Source: CAJBIL01 sp044359525
GTDB lineage: Bacteria; Pseudomonadota; Gammaproteobacteria; Burkholderiales; Rhodocyclaceae
Assembly: GCA_044359525.1 (NCBI GenBank)
Contig: JBIKLY010000026.1
Coordinates: forward strand, 1 to 33,699
Length of the DNA stretch: 33,699 nucleotides
Direction: 5' to 3'
Made by a program: the position numbers and the translations under genes. The notes under the pieces were generated by a model. The model had not been told where the DNA came from and ran no database searches. It worked only from the letters and a program-made list of their open reading frames with translations. Positions within the stretch are counted from its first letter, which is position 1. Every line of letters begins with the position of its first letter. Shown piece after piece: positions 26,121-33,699 of the stretch.

Positions 26121-27104
26121 TCAGGCAACCGCTACCCCGTTGGCCTCGACTGCAACAATCGCTTTGGCCTGATTGAAGTCATCGGCGTAGCCGCTGGCGT
26201 AGAGGCAGCAGGCGAGTTGGTTGGCGAGTGGTTGCGGCAGGGGTGAATGGCCGTCGAGCACCGCACGCATCCATTCGGCGGTGGTTTTGGCCTCGGCGTC
26301 CTCAGGTAATTGCGGCAGCGATTTGAGACTGTCGTGCTCAGCTTCAAACAGAATATCGCAGGCACCGTCATGCAGATGCTCGATGCGCGGGCGGCGTTTC
26401 GGATTGGCGAAGGGCTCGCCCTCCGTCGCACGAAACAGCAGTATGTGGCTACCGATCTGGCCGAATACTTCGCGCATCATATCCATGTAGGCGGGGTGCG
26501 TTGCGGCGGCCAGAATCAGCCCTTGCCCACGGAATGGGTCGAGCATTTTCACTAGGCTGTGCGCACTGTTGCGCAGCCCGAGAACGGCGCGCTTTGAGAG
26601 CAGTTCGGATAAGCCGCTGGCGATTGCTGAAAGCGGTACGAAGGCCAGCCGGCTCTCGTCGATTGCTTGTTGTGCGGCACTGGCGCTGGTGCAGGGGTGG
26701 ATACCCAGTTCGCGAAAGATATGGCCGCTGGTTACCCGACCGTAGCCTTCAAGCAGGCCATGGACGAGTACCGGTACGCCAAAACGCTGCAGCAGCATGG
26801 CTAGCAGGGGTGTCAGATTGGGGCTCTTGCGCGCGCCGTTATAGCTGGGTATGACGATCGGCCGGATGCGGCCGGCCGGTGCGCGCAACGCGCTGACGCG
26901 CTCGCCGACTGCGGCGAGAAAGCCTACCATTTCATCGTTCGACTCACCCTTCATGCGCAGCGCAATGAGTATGGCGCCGAGTTCGAGATCAGAAACGCCG
27001 CCGTCAAGCATGGCACCGTAAAGTTGTCGTGCGTCATCGATCGATAGGTCGCGCGAGCCTTCAGCGCCACGGCCGATTTCCTTGATGTAGTGCGCAAAAC
27101 TCAT
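26121..27104 (-). CDS. ybiB: TrpD2 family protein (YbiB-like), nitrate-assimilation neighbour
   Basis: This 327-residue protein has the anthranilate phosphoribosyltransferase fold: a helical N-domain (SIDDARQLYGAMLDGGVSDLELGAILIALRMKGES) and a C-domain with SPNLTPLLAMLLQRFGVPVLVHG. The canonical TrpD phosphate-binding GTGGD loop is replaced (PSYNGARKSPN). TrpD2/YbiB proteins are reported to bind DNA and not to make tryptophan. It begins 17 bases after nasA, so it should be cotranscribed; a GGAGA ribosome site precedes the ATG. Pairing with nasA is a recurrent betaproteobacterial arrangement as I recall. Its role in nitrate use is unknown. Confidence 0.85.
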   Translation of the reverse strand: MSFAHYIKEIGRGAEGSRDLSIDDARQLYGAMLDGGVSDLELGAILIALRMKGESNDEMVGFLAAVGERVSALRAPAGRIRPIVIPSYNGARKSPNLTPLLAMLLQRFGVPVLVHGLLEGYGRVTSGHIFRELGIHPCTSASAAQQAIDESRLAFVPLSAIASGLSELLSKRAVLGLRNSAHSLVKMLDPFRGQGLILAAATHPAYMDMMREVFGQIGSHILLFRATEGEPFANPKRRPRIEHLHDGACDILFEAEHDSLKSLPQLPEDAEAKTTAEWMRAVLDGHSPLPQPLANQLACCLYASGYADDFNQAKAIVAVEANGVAVA

Positions 27105-27121
27105 GAATATTTTTCTCCGGT

Positions 27122-29842
27122 TCAGGCGGCCTTGGCGGCCATGCGTTTGAGTTCAGGCAAGCAGGACCCGCAATAGGTTCCGCATTTCAATGTGTCCTGC
27201 AGGACAGCAAGCGAGATCCCCTGCTGCAAGGCGTTTTTTATCCGGGTTTCGCTGATGTCAGCGCATTTGCAGACTACCCGGCTTTTCGCCGGCAGCGCCG
27301 ATGGCGGTGCACTTATCGGCGCCACGGCCCAGCGCGCAAGCCCGGAACCGGCATGGCTTTCATTGTCTGCCTCGGCAATCACCTGCTTGATCCAGCCCTG
27401 CGCCTGTACGTCGCCGGCGAGCCGCACACCGATCATTCTCCCATCGCGAGTCAGGGCGCGCTTGCTGATATTGCGCCGGGCATCGACGAAGACCGTTGCC
27501 CCGGCCTCGCCATCCAGCGCGAAGAGCGCATCAATCTGCTGCAGGCGCTCTTCGGGCAGAGGTCTCGCGCTGGCTGCGCGAAAAATCATCACGGGGGCAT
27601 CGTGCCCGTTGAACGCGACACTGGCATATTCAAATTCCGACAGCAGACTTCGCGCCCGTGCCAGTAATTCCGCAGCCTCAAGTTGCCCGGCTTCGACACG
27701 CCGTATGACGACGAGTGGCCAAGGCAATTGCGCGGCTTCGATGGCGACTGCGGCATGCTTGAGTTCCGGCTGGAAGGAATAGGGATCGACGGCCGAAGGC
27801 GTCAGGGCATTGGCGCCGGCGCCGTTCATGAAACGGCTGCCCCAGTGCATCGGCAGCCAGGCCCGACCGCGCACGACGCCGCCACCGGTGGCGATCGGCA
27901 GCACGATGCTGCCGCGCCCGTTGCGCACGCGAACGAGATCGCCTTCTTCCAGGTTGCGATGGCGCATGTCGCAGGAATGCATGCGCAGCACCGGCTCATC
28001 GTCGGCGTTGAACAGACGCGGCACGGTCCCGGTGCGACTCATACCATGCCACTGGTCGCGGCTGCGCCCGGAAATCAGGCTGATCGGAAGCAATGCGTCG
28101 GGCGGCTCGGCCAGCGGCCGATGTTCGACCAGGACAAAGCGGGCGCGCCCGTTCTTTGTCGGATAAATGCCTTTATCATAGAGTCGACTGCGCCCTGCGC
28201 TAGCCCCCTCCGGATACGGCCACTGTTGCGGCCCGGCAGTTTCCAGCAAGTCATACGAGAGACCGGTGATGTCGAGATCGCGCCCACGTGTCGAAGCGCG
28301 GTGCTCGTTGAAAATCCCCTCCGGCGAATCGTAGGGGAATAGCGAGGCGGTCAGCGGCTGGCCGAGCTCGGCCCCCAGGCGACGTGCGAAATCGACGGCG
28401 ATCTCCCAATCATGCCGGGTTTCACCGGGCTTGGCGACGGCGCTGCGCACACGCGTGATGCGCCGCTCGGAATTGGTTACTGTGCCTTCTTTTTCGCCCC
28501 AGCCGGTGGCAGGCAGCAGCAGGTCGGCAAATTCGGCGGTATCGGTATCGGCATAGTTTTCCTGGAGCACGATAAACTCGGCCTGATGCAGTGCAGCGCG
28601 CACTTCGGCCTGATCCGGCAGCGAGTGCGCCGGGTTGGTGCAGGCAATCCAGACCGCCTTGATCTCACCCGTTTTGAGCGCACGAAAAAGCTCAACCGCC
28701 GGCTTCCCCGGACGATGCGGCACAAAGGGAACGCCCCAGAAGCGCGCCATCTCGGCCCGATCTGCGGGGTTGGCGAGATCTCGATGCGCCGATAGCAGAT
28801 TGGACAGCCCGCCGACTTCGCGACCACCCATGGCGTTCGGCTGGCCGGTCAGCGAGAAGGGACCGGCGCCGAGCTTGCCGATCTGCGCGGTAGCCAGGTG
28901 CAGATGGATCAGCGCCGCGTTGTTGTGCGTGCCGTGCGTTGATTGGTTAAGACCCTGGCAGTAGAACGAGAGCGATGCGCCGGCGCCGGCAAACCAGCGT
29001 GCGGCCTGCACGATCGATTCTGCGGGGATGTCGCAAATCTCTGCAGCCGCAGCTGCCGTACAACTCTCGACAGCGAGCGCAAGCGCCGGAAAGCCTTCGG
29101 TGTGAGCGGCAATGTATTCACGATTGATCAGCTCTTCGCGAATCATCACGTGCAGCAGGGCATTGAATAACGCTATGTCGGTACCCGGCTTGAGCGCCAG
29201 ATGCAGGTCGGCAATTTCGGCGGTCTCGGAACGACGCGGGTCGATGACGATAATCTTGAGTTGCGGGTTGGCCGCTTTTGCCTGTTCGATGCGGCGAAAA
29301 ATGATAGGGTGCGCCGCAGCCGGATTGGCGCCGGCGATCAGGATACATTCAGCGGCAGCGATGTCCTCGTAGCTGCAGGGCACGCTGTCGGCGCCAAGCG
29401 TCTGCTTGTAGCCGGCCACCGCCGACGACATGCACAGGCGCGAGTTGGTGTCGACGTTGTTGGTGCCGATCAGCCCTTTGGCCAGTTTGTTGAAGACGTA
29501 ATAGTCTTCGGTGAGCAGCTGGCCGGAAATGTAAAAGGCGACCGAATCCGGGCCGTAAGCGCGGATGGTGTCGGCAAAACGGCGTGCGGCGGTATCCAGT
29601 GCATCATCCCAGCACACGCGCTGGCGCGCCGCGCCGCGTTCGCTGCGCATTTCCGGGTAGAGCAATCTGGATGCATGCCGCGTCGTCTGATGGAGGCTGG
29701 CACCCTTTGAGCAGAGCATGCCGAAGTTGGCCGGATGCTCCGGGTCACCGCGCACGCCAGTGATCCGGCTATTTTCGCTTTCGATAATGACGCCGCAGCC
29801 GGTACCGCAATAACAGCAGGTGGATTTTGTTTCGTGTTTCAT
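27122..29842 (-). CDS. nasA: Assimilatory nitrate reductase catalytic subunit NasA
   Basis: This 906-residue molybdopterin enzyme reduces nitrate to nitrite in the cytoplasm. Cys9, Cys12, Cys16 and Cys44 (CCYCGTGCG and GMLCSKG) form the N-terminal [4Fe-4S] site; there is no Tat signal. Molybdopterin segments include SRLCMSSAVAGYKQTLG with the expected Mo-ligand Cys, NPAAAHPI, and GQPNAMGGREVGGLSNLL. The C-terminal domain (from about 855) is a BFD-like [2Fe-2S] module with Cys858, Cys860, Cys891 and Cys894, typical of NasA. A putative sigma-54 promoter lies directly upstream, and AGGAG precedes the ATG by seven bases. No electron-transfer NasC or nirBD genes are in the window, so partners must be encoded elsewhere. 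Confidence 0.95.
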   Translation of the reverse strand: MKHETKSTCCYCGTGCGVIIESENSRITGVRGDPEHPANFGMLCSKGASLHQTTRHASRLLYPEMRSERGAARQRVCWDDALDTAARRFADTIRAYGPDSVAFYISGQLLTEDYYVFNKLAKGLIGTNNVDTNSRLCMSSAVAGYKQTLGADSVPCSYEDIAAAECILIAGANPAAAHPIIFRRIEQAKAANPQLKIIVIDPRRSETAEIADLHLALKPGTDIALFNALLHVMIREELINREYIAAHTEGFPALALAVESCTAAAAAEICDIPAESIVQAARWFAGAGASLSFYCQGLNQSTHGTHNNAALIHLHLATAQIGKLGAGPFSLTGQPNAMGGREVGGLSNLLSAHRDLANPADRAEMARFWGVPFVPHRPGKPAVELFRALKTGEIKAVWIACTNPAHSLPDQAEVRAALHQAEFIVLQENYADTDTAEFADLLLPATGWGEKEGTVTNSERRITRVRSAVAKPGETRHDWEIAVDFARRLGAELGQPLTASLFPYDSPEGIFNEHRASTRGRDLDITGLSYDLLETAGPQQWPYPEGASAGRSRLYDKGIYPTKNGRARFVLVEHRPLAEPPDALLPISLISGRSRDQWHGMSRTGTVPRLFNADDEPVLRMHSCDMRHRNLEEGDLVRVRNGRGSIVLPIATGGGVVRGRAWLPMHWGSRFMNGAGANALTPSAVDPYSFQPELKHAAVAIEAAQLPWPLVVIRRVEAGQLEAAELLARARSLLSEFEYASVAFNGHDAPVMIFRAASARPLPEERLQQIDALFALDGEAGATVFVDARRNISKRALTRDGRMIGVRLAGDVQAQGWIKQVIAEADNESHAGSGLARWAVAPISAPPSALPAKSRVVCKCADISETRIKNALQQGISLAVLQDTLKCGTYCGSCLPELKRMAAKAA

Positions 29843-29865
29843 GACATCGCTCCTGTCCCTGAAAG

Positions 29866-29881
29866 AGCAACAGCCATGCCA
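29866..29881 (-). promoter_or_regulatory. Putative sigma-54 promoter of nasA
   Basis: Read on the minus strand, TGGCAT-GGCTG-TTGCT has the invariant GG and GC separated by exactly 10 bases, close to TGGCAC-N5-TTGCA. The predicted start would be near 29855, leaving a leader of about 13 bases that begins with the AGGAG ribosome site. Sigma-54/NtrC control of nitrate assimilation is common in betaproteobacteria. A convincing NtrC site was not found. Confidence 0.6.
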
Positions 29882-29984
29882 CTCAATAAAATCAGCGGGT
29901 TAGATGCGGGAACGCGCTGCGCAATGTTCGAGGCGCCTCGCTTTGGTGCGTTAGCTTGCCCAAAAGCTTCGGGCTGGGGCGGTG

Positions 29985-30416
29985 CTATTTGATACGCTGC
30001 AACTTGGGGCGCCCGGTCGGAGAGGGCAGTTCGGGTGGTGGCGGGTCATCGCTTGAGGCGTGGTCTTCAACGAGCTTGGGTTCATCAACCGGTTCGTCCG
30101 TCCCGCTATCTGGTTCGAATGCCATTCCAGCCCCATTTTCGCGGGCGTAGATGGCGGATATATTACCAATTGGAACTGAAATCTCACGTGCCACACCGCC
30201 AAAACGTGCTTGAAAGGTAATCCCTTCATTGGCGATATTGAGGTGGCCGGTTGCGTCGTAGCCGATGTTGAGGACAATTTGCCCGTCACGCACGAACTCG
30301 CGCGGTACGTGTGTGTTCTGGTCGGCAACCACCGCGATGTATGGTGTGAATCCGTTGTCACAGCACCATTCGTGAATGGCACGAATCAGGTAGGGTTTGG
30401 TCGACGGCAGGTCCAA
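29985..30416 (-). CDS. sspB: ClpXP specificity-enhancing factor SspB
   Basis: With the TTG at 30416 the protein is 143 residues. It has the SspB adaptor domain (STKPYLIRAIHEWC, QIVLNIGYDATGHL, ITFQARFGG) that binds ssrA-tagged proteins, a long flexible acidic and Pro-rich linker, and the C-terminal ClpX-binding tail GRPKLQRIK. No ATG exists near the conserved N-terminus; TTG with GGGGA five bases upstream gives MDLPSTKPYL, the normal family start. A further upstream TTG at 30449 lies inside the intergenic hairpin and is less likely. It follows sspA on the same strand. Confidence 0.9.
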   Translation of the reverse strand: MDLPSTKPYLIRAIHEWCCDNGFTPYIAVVADQNTHVPREFVRDGQIVLNIGYDATGHLNIANEGITFQARFGGVAREISVPIGNISAIYARENGAGMAFEPDSGTDEPVDEPKLVEDHASSDDPPPPELPSPTGRPKLQRIK

Positions 30417-30442
30417 GATATTCCCCGTTTCAATTCCATAAG

Positions 30443-30486
30443 GCTGCAATGGCGCGTCCGGCCGCAGTCGGACGCGCCATTGCAGC
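30443..30486 (-). other. 18-bp perfect hairpin between sspA and sspB
   Basis: GCTGCAATGGCGCGTCCG and its exact complement are separated by an eight-base loop. The stem starts five bases after the sspA stop codon and ends 26 bases before the sspB start. It has no following U run, so it is not a standard intrinsic terminator. Attenuation, processing or mRNA stabilisation that sets the sspA/sspB ratio is plausible. Confidence 0.85.
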
Positions 30487-30491
30487 GATGC

Positions 30492-31088
30492 CTACTTGCG
30501 CATCGCTTTCTCAGACGGTGTCAGCGCGTCAATGAACCCTTGACGGCTGAAAATACGTTCAGCGTACTTCATGAGCGACGCGGCCGATTTGGGCAGTTCG
30601 ATCCCGTAGTGATCCAGACGCCAGAGAAGGGGGGCGATGGCCACATCGAGCATCGAGAAGTCCTCACCCAGCATGTGTTTCTGCTTGACGAAAACCGGCG
30701 CCATTTCGGTCAGTCGATCACGAATCTGCTGGCGTGATTTGTCCGCAGTCTTCTGGTTTTTTTCCAGCGCTTCGATGTAGGAAAAAACTTCACGCTCCAT
30801 GGTGATCAGAAGCTGACGCGCCCGCGCCCGCATGATCGGGTCGGCCGGCATCAACTGCGGATGCGGGAAGCGCTCATCGATGTATTCATTGATGATGTTT
30901 GGCTCATACAGGATGAGATCACGCTCAACAAGGACCGGCACGCGACCGTAGGGGTTAATGATGGCGATGTCTTCGGGTTTGGCGAAGAGATCGACGTCAA
31001 TTACCTGGAAATCCATGCCTTTTTCGTACAGGACGATACGGCAGCGGTGACTGAACGGGCAGGTGGTTCCCGAATAGAGATTCATCAT
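30492..31088 (-). CDS. sspA: Stringent starvation protein A (SspA)
   Basis: This 198-residue protein has the glutathione-S-transferase fold without evident enzymatic residues: NLYSGTTCPFSHRCRIVLYEKG, INPYGRVPVLVERD, LYEPNIINEYIDERFPHPQLMP. The Pro-His-Pro surface motif in FPHPQL is the conserved SspA pocket used to bind RNA polymerase with sigma-70. The first ATG (31088) has GAGGG eight bases upstream; the next codon is also ATG. Position after petC and before sspB is the standard betaproteobacterial petABC-sspAB order. Confidence 0.94.
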   Translation of the reverse strand: MMNLYSGTTCPFSHRCRIVLYEKGMDFQVIDVDLFAKPEDIAIINPYGRVPVLVERDLILYEPNIINEYIDERFPHPQLMPADPIMRARARQLLITMEREVFSYIEALEKNQKTADKSRQQIRDRLTEMAPVFVKQKHMLGEDFSMLDVAIAPLLWRLDHYGIELPKSAASLMKYAERIFSRQGFIDALTPSEKAMRK

Positions 31089-31111
31089 GATCAATACCCT
31101 CAAAAACGAAT

Positions 31112-31175
31112 CGGCATCGACTGCAATGGCGCTTTTGGCGCGCTTGCCGGCGATGCCGTGGCCTGAAAATCAGGC
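31112..31175 (-). terminator. Hairpins between petC and sspA, possible partial terminator
   Basis: GCCTGA/TCAGGC (31161-31175) forms a tight six-pair hairpin just after petC. CGGCATCG (31112-31119) pairs with CGATGCCG (31151-31158), and in the minus-strand transcript this second stem is followed by ATTCGTTTTTG, a short U run. The 31-base loop makes it a weak intrinsic terminator at best. Confidence 0.4.
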
Positions 31176-31188
31176 GCTGGTTCTGGTG

Positions 31189-31917
31189 TTACTTGATGTC
31201 TTTCCAGTATTCCTTCTTCAGCATGTAAGCGAAGACGAAGAGAACGCAGAGAAAGGCCAATACGCCGTAGCCAAGTTTGTTGCGGAAACCTGCGCCCGGC
31301 TCACTTATCCAGACCATGAAACCGACCAGATCAGCAATTTGCTTGTCATACTCCGCCGCAGTTATTTTCCCTGGTACAGCAAGCTCCAGCTTGTGCGACT
31401 CATGGTTCAGCGTTTGCTGGCCTTGAAGTTCCCACAGAATGTGCGGCATGCCGACATTTTCAAACACGGTGTTGTTCCAGCCGGTCGGGCGTTTGTCGTC
31501 GCGGTAGAACGAGCGCAGGTAGGTGTACAACCAGTCGGCGCCTGTGCCGTCTTCTGACGAGCGCGAGCGGGCGATCAGCGAGAGATCAGGTGGCGTTGCA
31601 CCAAACCACTGCTTCTGCTCCGCCGGGCGCGCCGCAACGCGCATCGGCTCACCGATTTTGTCAGCGGTGAACATCAGGGTTTCTTTGACCTGCTGTTCGG
31701 TGAGGCCAAGTTCAGTCAAACGGTTGTAGCGAACGAAGCTTGCACCATGGCAGTTCAAACAGTAGTTAACAAAGGTCTTGGCACCGCTTTGCAGCGCAGC
31801 CTTGTCACCCTGAATATCAGGCGCCTTGTCCAGATGCAGCGCGGCGCCGCCAGCGAAGGCTGTGATCGGGGCAAACAGGAGCGCCAGCAGGAATTTCTTC
31901 ATGTGGTTCGCTTTCAT
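31189..31917 (-). CDS. petC: Ubiquinol-cytochrome c reductase, cytochrome c1
   Basis: This 242-residue protein has a signal peptide (KKFLLALLFAPITAFA), the covalent heme motif CLNCH at residues 53-57, a probable axial Met157 in GMPHILWELQG, and a C-terminal membrane anchor (about 214-232) ending EYWKDIK. It carries electrons from the Rieske protein to soluble cytochrome c in the periplasm. The ATG at 31917 overlaps the petB stop as ATGA; a second ATG at 31902 would start closer to the signal peptide. It is the last gene of petABC. Confidence 0.96.
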   Translation of the reverse strand: MKANHMKKFLLALLFAPITAFAGGAALHLDKAPDIQGDKAALQSGAKTFVNYCLNCHGASFVRYNRLTELGLTEQQVKETLMFTADKIGEPMRVAARPAEQKQWFGATPPDLSLIARSRSSEDGTGADWLYTYLRSFYRDDKRPTGWNNTVFENVGMPHILWELQGQQTLNHESHKLELAVPGKITAAEYDKQIADLVGFMVWISEPGAGFRNKLGYGVLAFLCVLFVFAYMLKKEYWKDIK

Positions 31918-33236
31918 TTGAACGTCACCCTTTCCGGTTCGGGTTTGTACTTGTCGATCTTCGACCACCACGGCATGGTCAGGAAGTAGAGGAAGTAATA
32001 CGCAGTCAGTATCTGGGTGACCGGAGCGCCAGGAATCACGCCAAAGAATGCATAGGACGGCGGCTTGGTGCCAAGGAATCCGAGAATGAAGAAAGAAATC
32101 ACCCAGATAGTCAGCAGGGTCTTGTAAATCGGGCCACGATAGCGGATCGATTTGACTGGGCTACGATCAAGCCACGGCAGGAAGGCGAGAATGACAACGC
32201 CTGCACCCATCGCAACAACGCCCCAGAACTTGGCATCGATACCAAAAATCGGCCATACCATGGCGCGTAGCAGGGAGTAATACGGCGTGAAATACCAGAC
32301 CGGCGCGATGTGCGGCGGGGTCTTTAGCGGATCGGCCGGGATGAAGTTGTTGTACTCGAGGAAGTAACCGCCGCCTTCGGGAGCGAAGAACACAATTATC
32401 GAGAACACCATCAGGAAGACTACGACGCCGACGATGTCCTTCACCGAGTAGTACGGGTGGAAAGGAATGCCGTCGAGCGGAATACCGTTGGCGTCCTTCT
32501 TCTTCTTGATCTCGACACCGTCCGGATTATTTGACCCGACTTCGTGCAGTGCCAGAATGTGCGCAGCGACAAGGCCAAGCAGAACGAGCGGCACGGCGAT
32601 TACGTGGAAGGAGAAGAAGCGGTTCAACGTTGCATCGCCGACCACGAAGTCACCACGAATCCACAGCGAAAGCGGATCACCGATCAGCGGAATGGCCGAG
32701 AACAGGTTTACGATCACCTGCGCGCCCCAGAAGGACATTTGCCCCCAAGGCAGCAGATAACCCATGAACGCTTCAGCCATCAGGCACAGGAAAATCAGCG
32801 TGCCGAACACCCAGATCAGCTCGCGCGGTTTACGGTAAGAGCCGTACAGCATGCCGCGGAACATGTGCAGATAGACGACGACAAAAAATGCCGAGGCGCC
32901 AGTCGAGTGCATGTAGCGGATCAACCAGCCCCAGGAAACGTCGCGCATTATGTACTCGACGCTGGCAAAGGCCACCGGGATGCCGCTTGCATTAGCTGAT
33001 GCGTCCGGCTTGTAGTGCATGGTCAGGAAGATGCCGGTCGCAATCTGGATAACCAGTACCAGCATGGCCAGCGAGCCGAAAAAATACCAGAAATTGAAGT
33101 TTTTCGGAGCGTAGTATTCGGACAGGTGGGCACGCCACATGGAAGTCGCCGGAAAGCGGGCGTCAAACCATTCGAGTGCCTTCCCTTGCAGGGAACCGTC
33201 AGACTTGTATTTTTCGTAGTTCGTATTGGACGCCAT
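31914..33236 (-). CDS. petB: Ubiquinol-cytochrome c reductase, cytochrome b
   Basis: This 440-residue protein is a full-length, eight-helix cytochrome b. The four heme histidines are His110 and His124 (RYMHSTGASAFFVVVYLHMF) and His211 and His226 (SFHVIAVPLVLLGLVAAHIL), spaced 14 and 15. The Qo loop reads PVWY (312-315) in place of the common PEWY. The C-terminal domain contains FLPWLDRSPVKSIRYRG. It oxidises quinol at Qo and reduces quinone at Qi in the inner membrane. It starts three bases after petA ends and shares the ATGA overlap with petC. Confidence 0.97.
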   Translation of the reverse strand: MASNTNYEKYKSDGSLQGKALEWFDARFPATSMWRAHLSEYYAPKNFNFWYFFGSLAMLVLVIQIATGIFLTMHYKPDASANASGIPVAFASVEYIMRDVSWGWLIRYMHSTGASAFFVVVYLHMFRGMLYGSYRKPRELIWVFGTLIFLCLMAEAFMGYLLPWGQMSFWGAQVIVNLFSAIPLIGDPLSLWIRGDFVVGDATLNRFFSFHVIAVPLVLLGLVAAHILALHEVGSNNPDGVEIKKKKDANGIPLDGIPFHPYYSVKDIVGVVVFLMVFSIIVFFAPEGGGYFLEYNNFIPADPLKTPPHIAPVWYFTPYYSLLRAMVWPIFGIDAKFWGVVAMGAGVVILAFLPWLDRSPVKSIRYRGPIYKTLLTIWVISFFILGFLGTKPPSYAFFGVIPGAPVTQILTAYYFLYFLTMPWWSKIDKYKPEPERVTFK

Positions 33237-33239
33237 CGC

Positions 33240-33699
33240 TTACGCCTCCTTCTTGTCTAGGCCGATCAGGATGCGCGTATCGGTGAGATACGTATGCGGC
33301 GGCACTTCGAGGTTGTCCGGTGCAGGCATGCTCTTGTATACGCGACCGGCGAAATCAAACTTGGAGCCGTGACAAGGGCAGAGGAAGCCGCCCAGCCATT
33401 CAGCGCCCATGCCTTCTTCAGCACCTTTCTTGAATTTTGAGGACGGCGAGCAGCCAAGGTGCGTACAGATACCAACGGCAACCAGCACTTCCGGCTTGAT
33501 CGAGCGCGTCTCGTTCTTGCAATAATCGGGCTGCATGGTTTTGTCAGATTTCGGATCAGCCACGGTATCAGAGAGGCTGGTCAGCGTTGCCAGCATTTCC
33601 TTGTTGCGATTGATGATCCATACAGGCTTGCCGCGCCACTCAACGGTCATCATCTGACCCGGTTCGAGATTTCCGATATCAACTTCAACCGGTGCTCCG
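33240..33699 (-). CDS. petA: Ubiquinol-cytochrome c reductase, Rieske iron-sulfur protein (5' end missing)
   Basis: The frame is open to the window edge, giving the last 152 residues. The [2Fe-2S] ligands are in CTHLGC and CPCHGSKFD, separated by a short insertion typical of this family; KPVWIINR and the tail RVYKSMPAPDNLEVPP are standard. The N-terminal Tat-type signal and membrane anchor lie outside the window. It accepts electrons from quinol at the Qo site of cytochrome b and passes them to cytochrome c1. Confidence 0.96.
   Translation of the reverse strand, partial: GAPVEVDIGNLEPGQMMTVEWRGKPVWIINRNKEMLATLTSLSDTVADPKSDKTMQPDYCKNETRSIKPEVLVAVGICTHLGCSPSSKFKKGAEEGMGAEWLGGFLCPCHGSKFDFAGRVYKSMPAPDNLEVPPHTYLTDTRILIGLDKKEA

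Noticed and set aside
26121..27104. TrpD (anthranilate phosphoribosyltransferase)
   Set aside because: The phosphate-binding GTGGD motif is missing and the gene is linked to nasA, which fits TrpD2/YbiB.
29917..29968. NtrC binding site upstream of nasA
   Set aside because: GCACC and GGCGC half-sites are present but do not form the expected dyad with correct spacing.

Overview
The window looks like chromosomal DNA of a flagellated, respiring betaproteobacterium. The 16S rRNA gene, the petABC-sspAB order, the bc1 subunits and the NasA/TrpD2 pair all fit that class. From memory the 16S resembles Rhodocyclales (Dechloromonas/Azonexus type); no database search was possible, so the genus is not claimed.

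Bases 1-18491 form one long minus-strand block. Read in the direction of transcription it runs: a GGDEF diguanylate cyclase; pseB and pseC; an SpsF/PseF-like cytidylyltransferase; a Pse-associated methylase; a PseA-type amidotransferase with HisH-like and HisF-like partners; a PseG-GNAT fusion; pseI; a TPR protein with a C-terminal glycosyltransferase-like domain; fliC behind its own sigma-28 promoter; flaG, fliD, fliS, fliT, fliK, a stand-alone FlhB C-terminal domain; and the start of ycgR. Most Pse genes overlap or are a few bases apart. Together they can make a CMP-pseudaminic-acid-type sugar, probably carrying an acetamidino group, and the TPR-glycosyltransferase is the best candidate for attaching it to the flagellin encoded next to it. 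The block is flanked by a c-di-GMP synthase and a c-di-GMP-responsive brake.

Bases 18594-20330 hold an isolated tRNA-Thr with an unusual D arm, an IclR-family regulator and a lone ParA-type ATPase. Bases 20310-26071 are a complete plus-strand rRNA operon: three tandem promoters (the first starting inside parA), tRNA-fMet, boxA, 16S, tRNA-Ile(GAT), an 81-bp dyad element, tRNA-Ala(TGC), a second boxA, 23S, 5S and a strong intrinsic terminator. Long leader/trailer inverted repeats enclose 16S and 23S.

Bases 26121-33699 return to the minus strand: nasA (assimilatory nitrate reductase) behind a putative sigma-54 promoter, followed by a TrpD2/YbiB gene; then, further upstream, petA (partial), petB, petC, sspA and sspB, with an 18-bp perfect hairpin between sspA and sspB. 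No CRISPR array, insertion sequence or prophage gene was seen. Most intergenic gaps are under 150 bases.
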